NCBI RefSeq assembly: GCF_014203535.1
Contig: NZ_JACHJI010000020.1
Location: 39,862-103,861 of the forward strand
From: Streptomyces griseomycini
GTDB lineage: Bacteria > Actinomycetota > Actinomycetes > Streptomycetales > Streptomycetaceae
DNA: 64,000 nt
Reading direction: 5' to 3'
The notes below the pieces were generated by a model that worked only from the letters and a program-made list of their open reading frames with translations, did not search any database and was not told the origin of the DNA. Both the position numbers and the translations under genes were made by a program. This document shows, one piece after another, positions 39,385 through 50,347 of this stretch (the stretch's first letter is position 1; every line of letters starts with the position of its first letter).

Positions 39385-40626
39385 CTACGCCTTCCACTTC
39401 TCCCAGGACATGTTCCAGCCGTTGAGGCCGTTGTCCGGGGCGACGGTGGCGTCGTCGGAGTTCTTGACGATCACGACGTCACCGATCATGGAGTTGTCGA
39501 AGAACCAGGCGCCCGGTGCCTTCTTGTCCCAGCCGCCGCGCACGTCGCGCAGACCGATGCAGCCGTGGCTGGCGTTGTAGTTGCCGAAGGCTCCCCCGCC
39601 CCAGTAGTTGCCGTGCAGGAAGGTGCCGGAGGTGGTCAGGCGCATGGCGTGCGGGACGTCCTTGATGTCGTACTCGCCGCCGTAGCCGACCGTCGCCCCG
39701 TTCATCCGGGTCACCTTCAGCCGCTCGCTGATGACCATCTGGCCGTTCCAGGTCTCCATGCCGGCCTTGCCGGTGGTGACGGGGATGGTCTTGATGACCT
39801 TGCCGTCCCGCTTGACCTCCATCGTGAGCTTCTTGGCGTCGACGACGGAGATCTGCTCGCGGCCGATGGTGAAGGAGACCGTCTTGTCCTGCTCGCCGTA
39901 GACGCCGGGGCGGCCCTCGACGCCGTCCAGGTCGAGGTCGACGGTGACCTTCGTGCCGGCCTTCCAGTACTTCTCCGGGCGGAAGTCGAGGCGGTCGTTG
40001 CCGAACCAGTGGCCCTCGACCTCGACGGCGGGCTCCGTCGTGATGCGGATGGCCTTCTCGACGTCCTCGGGGTTGGTGATGCCCCGGGTGAAGCGGAGGG
40101 AGAACGGCATGCCGACGCCGACCTCGGAACCGTCCTCGGGGGTGAAGGTGCCGGTGAAGGTGTTCTGCGGCGTCAGGGTGGTGAAGCTGGAGTCCTCGGC
40201 GGCGACGCGGCCCTCGGCGTCCTCGGCGACCGCGTGCACGGTGTACTTGGTGGAGGCGGCCAGGTGGGTGGACGGTGTCCAGGTGACGCCGTCGCCGGAC
40301 ATCTTCCCCTCGACCTTCTCGCCGTCCGGGTCCTTGACGACGACCTGGGTCAGCCTGCCCTTGGCGGCGTTCACCTTCAGCGCGCCGCTGGTCTCCACGG
40401 ACTTCGCGCCGTCCTTCGGCGCGATGCTGACGACGGCCTCGGACTGCTTGCTCTGCGCCGCGGTCGAGTCCTTGCCCTTGCCGTCACCCGAGCCGGAGCC
40501 CGGCTCCGTCCCCCCGCCGCCGCAGGCGGTCACCGCCAGCACCACACCGAGCGCCAGCGCCGCCAGCTTCCGGCCACCGCGCCCCCGCACGGCGACCGAC
40601 GCCCCCGATATCGGCCCCTTGTTCAA
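39385..40626 (-). CDS. L,D-transpeptidase lipoprotein (YkuD domain with Ig-like domains), copy 1
   Basis: A 413-residue surface lipoprotein making 3-3 peptidoglycan cross-links. The signal sequence ends in the lipobox AVTAC (Cys35). It is followed by a Gly/Ser linker and two Ig-like domains, then the YkuD catalytic domain with HGNYW and SHGCIGLRD (catalytic Cys) near residue 350. The C terminus NGLNGWNMSWEKW is shared with copy 2. The start is taken as TTG at 40626, which has GAGGGGAG seven bases upstream; no better ATG/GTG fits the signal peptide. The 81-bp repeat follows its stop. Confidence 0.92.
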   Translation of the reverse strand: MNKGPISGASVAVRGRGGRKLAALALGVVLAVTACGGGGTEPGSGSGDGKGKDSTAAQSKQSEAVVSIAPKDGAKSVETSGALKVNAAKGRLTQVVVKDPDGEKVEGKMSGDGVTWTPSTHLAASTKYTVHAVAEDAEGRVAAEDSSFTTLTPQNTFTGTFTPEDGSEVGVGMPFSLRFTRGITNPEDVEKAIRITTEPAVEVEGHWFGNDRLDFRPEKYWKAGTKVTVDLDLDGVEGRPGVYGEQDKTVSFTIGREQISVVDAKKLTMEVKRDGKVIKTIPVTTGKAGMETWNGQMVISERLKVTRMNGATVGYGGEYDIKDVPHAMRLTTSGTFLHGNYWGGGAFGNYNASHGCIGLRDVRGGWDKKAPGAWFFDNSMIGDVVIVKNSDDATVAPDNGLNGWNMSWEKWKA

Positions 40627-40789
40627 GATGTTCTCCCCTCGGCGGGCCTGGCCGGACCCGCGCCCCCGCGCGTACCTCGCGCGCAGGGCGCATCGTAACC
40701 CCAGGCCAAGGGCGTGGGACGCGGCGGGATTGTCACCGTTCAGTCCCAACTTCCCCGGTACCGGGGAGGGCCGGCCCGCCGGCCGGGGA

Positions 40790-42010
40790 TCACTTCACCG
40801 CACTGCCCGCCGTCCACTCCTTCCAGCTCATGTTCCAGCCACCGAGGCCGTTGTCGGCGGCGACCTTCTTGTCCTTGCTGTTGACCACCTCGACGACGTC
40901 GCCGACGAGGCTGCGGTCGAAGAACCAGCCCGCCGGGGTGTCCGCGCCGCCGCCCTTCACGTCGCGCAGGCCGATGCAGCCGTGGCTGACGTTCCGCCGG
41001 CCGAACACCTCGGGCTCGGTCCAGTAGTTGCCGTGCAGGAAGGTGCCGGAGCTCGTCAGGCGGATGGCGTGCGGGACGTCGGGGATGTCGTACTCGCCGC
41101 CGAAGCCGACCGTGCGGCTGTCCATGCGGGTGACCTCGAGCATCTCGGTGATCACCATCTTGCCGTTGTACGTGGTGGTCTTCGCCGCGCCGGCCGTGAC
41201 CGGCACGGTGGTGAGCAGTTCGCCGTCCCGTCTGACCTCCATGGTGTGCCGGGACGCGTCGACGACGGAGACCTGACTGCGGCCGACGGTGAAGGTGAAC
41301 GTGCGGTGCTGGAGCCCGTAGACCCCGGGCGCTCCCTCCACGTCGCGCAGCCGCAGCTCGACGGTGACCCGGGTGCCCGGCTTCCAGTAGTGCTCGGGGC
41401 GGAAGTCCAGGCGGGACGCGCCGAACCAGTGCGGGCGGATCTCGACGGCGGGGCGGGAGGTGACGCGGACGGCGCGTTCGACCGCCGCACGGTGGACGAT
41501 CTTCCGGTTGAACTCCAGGGAGACGATCATCCCGGTGCCGACGGTGGAGCGGTCGTCCGGGGCGACGTAGCCGATGAAGCGTTCCTCCGGGACGTAGGTG
41601 GTGAAAGTGGTGTGGCGGGCCGAGCGGCGCCCGTCACCGTCCACGGCCACCGCGTCGACGGTGTACTTCGCGGCCAGTGCCAGCCGTTCGTCGTCGGGTT
41701 TCCAGGTCAGCCCGTCGGCGGAGACCCGTCCGGGGACCGGTGACTTCCGGGCGTCCTGCTCCATGACGACCTTCACCGACTCCAGCCGCCCGTCCGGCAC
41801 CCGCACCCGCAGCTCCGCGTCGGGGCGTACCTGCTTGCTGCCGTCGCCGGGTGCGACGTGGATGACCTCCTCGGGTGCCGGGGGGCCGAACGCCCCGCCG
41901 ATGGGGCCGTCCGAGGTACAGCCGGCGGCCCCGGTCAGCAATCCTGCCCATGTCAGTACGGCGGCCAGTGCGGCCCTCGCGCGCCGTGCGCGCCCTTGTA
42001 CGTGCCTCAC
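40790..42010 (-). CDS. L,D-transpeptidase lipoprotein (YkuD domain with Ig-like domains), copy 2
   Basis: A 406-residue paralogue of the next gene, in the same order: signal sequence with lipobox GAAGC (Cys31), Ig-like domains, and a YkuD domain with HGNYWTEPEV and SHGCIGLRDV. The lipobox is less canonical (Ala at -3), so lipid attachment is likely but not certain. GTG at 42010 is preferred, although its ribosome-binding site is weak; upstream residues in this frame are shadow sequence. The two copies lie 163 bases apart on one strand, a tandem duplication. Confidence 0.9.
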   Translation of the reverse strand: MRHVQGRARRARAALAAVLTWAGLLTGAAGCTSDGPIGGAFGPPAPEEVIHVAPGDGSKQVRPDAELRVRVPDGRLESVKVVMEQDARKSPVPGRVSADGLTWKPDDERLALAAKYTVDAVAVDGDGRRSARHTTFTTYVPEERFIGYVAPDDRSTVGTGMIVSLEFNRKIVHRAAVERAVRVTSRPAVEIRPHWFGASRLDFRPEHYWKPGTRVTVELRLRDVEGAPGVYGLQHRTFTFTVGRSQVSVVDASRHTMEVRRDGELLTTVPVTAGAAKTTTYNGKMVITEMLEVTRMDSRTVGFGGEYDIPDVPHAIRLTSSGTFLHGNYWTEPEVFGRRNVSHGCIGLRDVKGGGADTPAGWFFDRSLVGDVVEVVNSKDKKVAADNGLGGWNMSWKEWTAGSAVK

Positions 42011-42200
42011 GCGGTGCCCAACGACGGGCCGCGTCCCCGGGAAACGACCATGCCGCCCCCCGGGGAAACGTGAGTGCGAGGCACGCTCTGGGCAGAACAG
42101 TGGGGAGGACGACGCGCCGGGAGCCGCGGCCGGAGCCGGGAGTGAGGGCCGCTGCACGCCCCTGTCCGCCGTCGTTCCACGAGCCGCGGGAGGCTGACAG

Positions 42201-44453
<2,253 letters not shown>

Positions 44454-44484
44454 GCGGGCGGGGTGCCCGGGGAACAGGGGGCGG

Positions 44485-45129
44485 TCAGCCCAGGATGCCC
44501 CGGTCGTAGGCCGTCGCGACGGCCGCGGCGCGGTCCTTGACGCCCAGCTTGGCGTACAGGTGGGTGAGGTGGGTCTTCACCGTCGCCTCGCTGATGAACA
44601 GTTCGCGGGCGATCTCGCGGTTGGAGGTGCCCCTGGCGACCAGGGCGAGGACCTCGCGCTCGCGGGCGGACAGCGGTTCGCCGCCGGGCGGGCGGGGGGC
44701 GCGGACCGCGGAGACCAGGCGGGAGGCCACCGCCGGGGAGAGGACCGTACGGCCGTCGGCCGCCGCCCGCACCGCCGTGAACAGCTCCTCGCGCGGCGCG
44801 TCCTTCAGCAGGTAGCCGGTCGCGCCCGCCTCGATGGCGGGGAGGGTGTCGGAGTCGGTGTCGTAGGTGGTGAGGACGAGCACCTTGGCGCGGGCGCCGC
44901 GGCGGGACAGTTCGCGGATGGCGTCCACTCCCCCGCCGCCCGGCATGCGCAGGTCCATGAGGATCACGTCCGGGTCCAGGGCGGCGGCCCGCTCCAGCGC
45001 CTCGACCCCGTCCGCCGCCTCGCCGAGGACGCGGAAGCCGGGCGCGGACGCGAACATGCCGCGCAGGCCGTCCCGTACGACGGGGTGGTCGTCGACGATG
45101 AGGAGGGAGATGGCGGGGGCGTCAGTCAT
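44485..45129 (-). CDS. NarL/LuxR-type response regulator
   Basis: A 214-residue regulator. The receiver has the acidic pair DDH near the N terminus, the phospho-acceptor D59 in VILMDLRMPG, and a Lys in GYLLKDAP. The C-terminal LuxR helix-turn-helix is LSAREREVLALVARGTSNREIARELFISEATVK. Its partner is the overlapping kinase gene (8 bases). The next genes upstream on the strand encode an ABC-2 exporter, which this pair probably controls or senses through. Confidence 0.95.
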   Translation of the reverse strand: MTDAPAISLLIVDDHPVVRDGLRGMFASAPGFRVLGEAADGVEALERAAALDPDVILMDLRMPGGGGVDAIRELSRRGARAKVLVLTTYDTDSDTLPAIEAGATGYLLKDAPREELFTAVRAAADGRTVLSPAVASRLVSAVRAPRPPGGEPLSAREREVLALVARGTSNREIARELFISEATVKTHLTHLYAKLGVKDRAAAVATAYDRGILG

Positions 45130-46393
45130 GGCGGACCAACGGTACGCGAGCCGACACCGCCGTTCCCAGGCCGGGTTCGGACTCCACGGTGAGGGAACCG
45201 GCGATGCGTTCGGCGCGGGCGCGCATGCCGTCGAGGCCGAAGCCGCCGGTGCCGGTGCGGGCGGGGCGGACGCGCGGGTCGAAGCCGCGTCCGTCGTCGC
45301 GGATGTCGAGGGTGACCTCGTCGCCGATGTAGGAGAGGGTGACGCCGGCCCGGCCGGCCTTCGCGTGCCGCGCGGTGTTGGACAGGGCCTCCTGGGCGAT
45401 GCGCAGCAAGGTGGCGGCGACCTCCTCGTGGAGCGGTTCGGCGGTTCCGGTGGTGGTGAAGCCGGCGCGGACGCCGGTGCGTTCGCCCCAGGACGTGACG
45501 GTCTTCCGCAGCGCCTCGGGCAGTCCGTCCCGGTCCAGGGCGACCGGGGCGAGGTTGTGCACGGAGCGGCGGGCCTCGCCGAGGCTCTCGCGGGCGAGGT
45601 CCGTGGCCCGTGCGACGTGCTCGCGCGCCACCGCCGGGTCCGGGGTGCCCGCCACGACCTGGAGCTGGGCGATGATGCCGGTCAGCCCCTGGGCGAGGGT
45701 GTCGTGGATCTCGGCGGCCAGCCGCCGGCGCTCGTCGGCGACCCCGGCCTCCCGGGCCTGGACGAGGAGTTGGGCGTGCAGGGCGGCGTTCTCGTCGAGT
45801 GCCTGCTGCAACGCCGTGTTGGTGCGCTCCAGTTCGGCGATGGTCGCGGCCTGGGTGCGGGCGCGCTCCTCCTCCAGGCCGGCGAGGTGGGCGAAGAGGA
45901 AGAGCAGCGCGATGTTGACGGCCAGGACGGCGCCGAAGACCATCCATCCGGTCCGGTCGCGCGGCGGCAGTCCGCCGCTCTGCGAACCGGCGACCGTGAC
46001 CGCGGTGACCAGCAGCCCGGGAGTGACGAGCCGCCGTGGCACCAGCCGTTCGGAGCCGAAGTAGCCGACCACCGCGTGGAACGCGAACAGCGGGTTCATC
46101 CAGGTCAGGGCGAAGCTGATGGCCGTGCGCAGCGCGAAGTAGGCCGTGCCCGCCGGGGACGGTCCCGGGCGGCTGCGCGCCGCGCGCCCCCACCACAGCT
46201 GGAGCACGAGGGCCGCGACGACGAGCCCGCCGGAGGCGTACACCTCCGTGCGGGTCATGCCGACCGCGGAGACGGTGCCCGCCGCCAGTGCGGTACCAAT
46301 GCCGAGCAGGGCGTACGGTCCCCAGCGGTGGAACAGTTCCCACCGCTGCTCGAGCCTCGACGTCCCCCGTGTGCTGCCCACCGCCTGTGTCAT
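45122..46393 (-). CDS. Sensor histidine kinase (HisKA_3, NarL partner)
   Basis: A 423-residue membrane kinase. Five or six hydrophobic segments over residues 25-170 form the sensor, with little extracytoplasmic sequence. A coiled coil (EERARTQAATIAELERTN) follows, then the HisKA_3 phospho-acceptor H230 in AAEIHDTLAQGLTGI and the ATPase (RIAQEALSNTARHAKA, DIRDDGRGFDPR, GGFGLDGMRARAERI). Few-loop sensors of this kind often detect membrane stress or a partner transporter. ATG at 46393 has only a weak GGTG upstream. It lies 29 bases behind the ABC permease gene. Confidence 0.93.
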   Translation of the reverse strand: MTQAVGSTRGTSRLEQRWELFHRWGPYALLGIGTALAAGTVSAVGMTRTEVYASGGLVVAALVLQLWWGRAARSRPGPSPAGTAYFALRTAISFALTWMNPLFAFHAVVGYFGSERLVPRRLVTPGLLVTAVTVAGSQSGGLPPRDRTGWMVFGAVLAVNIALLFLFAHLAGLEEERARTQAATIAELERTNTALQQALDENAALHAQLLVQAREAGVADERRRLAAEIHDTLAQGLTGIIAQLQVVAGTPDPAVAREHVARATDLARESLGEARRSVHNLAPVALDRDGLPEALRKTVTSWGERTGVRAGFTTTGTAEPLHEEVAATLLRIAQEALSNTARHAKAGRAGVTLSYIGDEVTLDIRDDGRGFDPRVRPARTGTGGFGLDGMRARAERIAGSLTVESEPGLGTAVSARVPLVRHD

Positions 46394-46422
46394 CGCACCA
46401 GTGTCGGGCACGGCGCTCCGTC

Positions 46423-47168
46423 TCACTCCCAGCGGAACCAGCGGGTGGCGGCGGCCGTCAGCAGCACCGTCCAGGCCGCCGTCACGGCCAGGTGGGTCCA
46501 GCCCGGCCAGTCGCCGGCCGCGGCGTCGTTCAGGGCCTCGGCGGCGGCGCCGAACGGGGTCCAGCCGACGATGTCGGCGAGGAGGTCCGGCATGGCCTGC
46601 ACGGGCAGCCACACGCCCGCGCAGAACATCGCGGGGAACAGCGCGGCGGACCCGACCGCGGCCGCGATCTTCGTCGTGCGGGACAGGGCGGAGAGCAGGG
46701 CCCCGAGGGCGAGGCAGGCGAGGACGGCCAGCAGCAGCGCGAGGAGGTACCCGACCGGTCGGCCCGGCAGTCGTACGTCGAAGGCGAGCCGGCCGACCGC
46801 GAGCGCGAGCAGGGCGGAGACCAGGGCGGCCCCGCCGAACACCAGCATCTGCGCGGACAGCAGGGCGGCGGCCCGGACCGGTGTGGTGGCCATCCGGCGC
46901 AGGATGCCGTGCTCGCGGTACCCGGTGAGGGTCTGCGGCATCCCCTGCACCCCGGCGACGATCACGCCGAGCAGCACGGCGACCGGCACGTAGGCGTCGA
47001 CCGCGCGCAGTCCGCCGAGGGAGGGATCCGCTTCGCGGAAGGAGGGGACGGCGCCGAGGATCCCCAGCAGGAGGCTGGGGAAGAGCATGATCCAGAAGAG
47101 GTTGCCGGGTTCGCGCCGGAACAGGCGGACCTCGGTGCGCAGGACGGCGGCGTGGAACAGGGGGGTGG

Positions 47169-47172
<4 letters not shown>
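46423..47172 (-). CDS. ABC-2-type exporter permease
   Basis: A 249-residue inner-membrane protein with six predicted helices and the ABC-2 layout: a cytoplasmic start (LFRREPGNLFWIMLFPSLLL), a periplasmic loop, and the loop YREHGILRRMATTPV after helix 2, which contacts the ATPase. The substrate is unknown, perhaps a drug or lipid. The ATG at 47172 overlaps the ATPase stop by 4 bases. The two-component genes follow, so transporter and regulator form one four-gene unit. Confidence 0.92.
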
Positions 47173-48092
<920 letters not shown>

Positions 48093-48147
48093 GGCCCCAG
48101 CCTCGCGGGGTGCGGGGCGGGCGCGCATCGGCCGTCGCGCTCGAAGC

Positions 48148-48167
48148 GGCATCAGCCGATCGGCTGA
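48148..48167. promoter_or_regulatory. Perfect 20-bp palindrome between divergent exporter modules (candidate operator)
   Basis: CATCAGCCGATCGGCTGATG reads the same on both strands. It lies 56 bases before the ABC-2 ATPase start (leftward) and 200 bases before the first ABC exporter gene (rightward). Between divergent genes a terminator is unlikely, so a dimeric regulator site is the better reading. Confidence 0.6.
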
Positions 48168-48367
48168 TGGAGTGGTACGACTCCCGGGGCCCGGGCGGTG
48201 CGACCGGCCGGGACTCCGGCGCACGACCGGCCGGGATCCCCGCGTGCGCCCGGCCGGTGTGCCGGCGTGCGCCCGGTCGTCCGCGCAGGTCGTAGGACCG
48301 GAGACCGAGTCGGGTCCGGCCGAAACTCGGTGGGAAGTGTCAGTGGCCATCCGTAGGCTCACTGCTG

Positions 48368-50347
48368 ATGGCCACCACACTCCCTCCCTCCCGGACCCGC
48401 TCCACCGTGCGCACGCTGCTGCGACTGTGGCCGTACGTACGGCCCGTGCGGACGCGGCTGTTCACCGCCGCGCTCGTCGCGATCCTCGCCTCCTGCATAG
48501 GGCTGGTCATCCCGCTCGTCCTGAAGTGGATGGTGGACGGGCCGATCGCCGACCGGGACCCGGCGGGCGTGTGGCTCGGCGCGCTGTACCTGCTGCTGCT
48601 CGGGCTGGCGGAGGCGCTGCTGTTCGGGTTCCGGCGCTGGCTGGTGGCCCGGCCGCTGTCGGGGGTCGAGGCGGCGATGCGGGCGGACCTCTACCGGCAC
48701 CTGCAGCGGCTGCCGGTGGCCTTCCACGACCGGTGGCCGTCGGGGCAGTTGCTGTCCCGGGGCACCACGGACCTGATGCTGCTGCGCATGTTCCTGGCCT
48801 TCCCGCTGACGTTCCTCCTGGTCAACGGGGTGACGATCCTCGTCGGCGTGATCATCATGCTGGTCCAGGACTGGACGCTGGGACTGGTGATCCTCGTCCC
48901 CGCCGTGCCGGTGATGGTCACCTGTGTGGTCTTCGAGAAGCGGTACTCCAAGGCGGCGCGGCTCGCGCAGGACCAGGTCGGCGATCTGACCACGGTCGTC
49001 GAGGAGAGCGTGCTCGGCATCCGCATCATCAAGGGGTTCGGCCGGCACCGCAGTCAGGCGCGGGCTTTCCGGGAGCTGTCGGGGAAGCTGCGCGGCACGG
49101 AACTGCACAAGGCCCGGCTGCTGGCCACGATCCTGGGCGTCATCGTGACGCTGCCGGAGCTGGCCATCGGCGCGGCGCTGGTGCTCGGGGCCGTGCGGGT
49201 GGCCGACGGGGACCTGTCCGCGGGCACGCTGGTGGCGTTCCTGTCGACGGCGCTGGCGTTGCGCTGGCCGGTGGACTCGATCGGGTTCCTGCTGGCGATG
49301 AGCCAGGAGGCGGCCACCGCCACCGAGCGGTACTTCGAGGTGATGGACGCGGAGGAGGAGGAGCCGCGGGTTTCCGGCGAACCGGGGTCGACGCGGGCCG
49401 GGGCCGGGTCGCGCGGCCCGGCGGAGCGGGGTGCCTCCCCCGAGCCCTTCGGGCAGGGGGCACCCCCGGCGCCCGCCCTCCCCCGGGCTCCCGGCCTCGC
49501 TCGAGCAGGGGGGACCCCCGGCGCCCCTGGGGGTACCTCCCGGGCCCTTGAGGCACCGGGGGAGGCGCGACGGCCCGCGGCTGCCCGGGGCGGGCTGCGC
49601 TTCCACGGCGTCACCTTCCGCTACCCCGACGCCCCCGCCGGCTCCCCGCCCGTCCTCGACCGCATCGACCTGCACATCCGCCCCGGCGAGTCCCTGGCCC
49701 TGGTCGGCGCGACCGGCAGCGGCAAGACCACGCTGACCGCCCTGGTCCCGCGGCTGCACGAGGTGACCTCGGGGCGGATCACCCTGAACGGCACGGACAT
49801 CACGGCGATGTCCCGCGAGGAGCTGCGCTCCCGGGTCGCCGTCGCCTTCGAGGAGCCGACGCTGTTCTCGGCCAGTGTCGGGGAGAACGTGCTGATGGGC
49901 GCCGGGACGGCCACCGCCGGGAAGGGCGAGCTGGAGCGGGCGCTCGGCGTGGCGCAGGCCGACTTCGTGTACGCGCTGCCGCAGGGCGTGGACACCCAGG
50001 TCGGCGAGCAGGGGCTCAGCCTCTCCGGCGGGCAGCGGCAGCGCCTCGCGCTCGCCCGGGCCGTGGTCGGGCGCCCCGACTTCCTGGTGCTGGACGACCC
50101 GCTGTCCGCGCTCGACGTGCACACGGAGGCCGCGGTCGAGGCCGCCCTGCGCCGGGTGCTCGCGGACACCACGGCCCTGATCGTGGCGCACCGCCCCTCC
50201 ACCGTCCTGCTGGCCGACCGCGTCGCCCTGCTCTCCGGCGGCCGGATCACCGCGGTCGGCACCCACCACGAACTGCTGCGCGGCAACCCCGAGTACGCCC
50301 ACCTCATGTCCGGCGACCCGGCGGGGGAACAGGAGGACATCCGATGA
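48368..50347 (+). CDS. ABC exporter half-transporter, pair 1 subunit A
   Basis: A 659-residue half-transporter: six membrane helices (about residues 30-310) fused to an ATPase domain. Walker A is GATGSGKTT (447-455), the signature is LSLSGGQRQRL, and Walker B is VLDDPLSALD, with Asp577 in place of the catalytic Glu, so this site is probably weakly active. The linker between the domains (about 345-415) is unusually long and Pro/Gly/Ala/Arg-rich, and is encoded by palindromic repeats. Its stop overlaps the next gene's start (ATGA), so the two probably make a heterodimer. Substrate unknown. Confidence 0.92.
   Translation: MATTLPPSRTRSTVRTLLRLWPYVRPVRTRLFTAALVAILASCIGLVIPLVLKWMVDGPIADRDPAGVWLGALYLLLLGLAEALLFGFRRWLVARPLSGVEAAMRADLYRHLQRLPVAFHDRWPSGQLLSRGTTDLMLLRMFLAFPLTFLLVNGVTILVGVIIMLVQDWTLGLVILVPAVPVMVTCVVFEKRYSKAARLAQDQVGDLTTVVEESVLGIRIIKGFGRHRSQARAFRELSGKLRGTELHKARLLATILGVIVTLPELAIGAALVLGAVRVADGDLSAGTLVAFLSTALALRWPVDSIGFLLAMSQEAATATERYFEVMDAEEEEPRVSGEPGSTRAGAGSRGPAERGASPEPFGQGAPPAPALPRAPGLARAGGTPGAPGGTSRALEAPGEARRPAAARGGLRFHGVTFRYPDAPAGSPPVLDRIDLHIRPGESLALVGATGSGKTTLTALVPRLHEVTSGRITLNGTDITAMSREELRSRVAVAFEEPTLFSASVGENVLMGAGTATAGKGELERALGVAQADFVYALPQGVDTQVGEQGLSLSGGQRQRLALARAVVGRPDFLVLDDPLSALDVHTEAAVEAALRRVLADTTALIVAHRPSTVLLADRVALLSGGRITAVGTHHELLRGNPEYAHLMSGDPAGEQEDIR
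49428..49567 (+). repeat. Palindromic repeat block inside the coding region of an ABC exporter linker
   Basis: Three hairpin-forming units lie inside the gene. Unit A (49428-49466) pairs GGGGTGCC...GCACCCC with inner CCCCC/GGGGG and GCCC-TTC-GGGC. Unit B follows with CTCCCCC and GGGGGGA arms. Unit C pairs CCTCCCGG with CCGGGGGAGG near 49536-49565. The words GGGGGTACCTCCC and GGTGCCTCCCCC are of the kind that recur in intergenic palindromes of streptomycetes (from memory). The frame stays open and yields a low-complexity linker of about 47 residues. Confidence 0.7.

Noticed and set aside
39157..39425. Repeated peptide (TVTNGDRGGAVAHTGPG) in a plus-strand open frame over the 81-bp repeat
   Set aside because: It has no start site, overlaps two minus-strand genes at its ends, and arises only because 81 is divisible by three.
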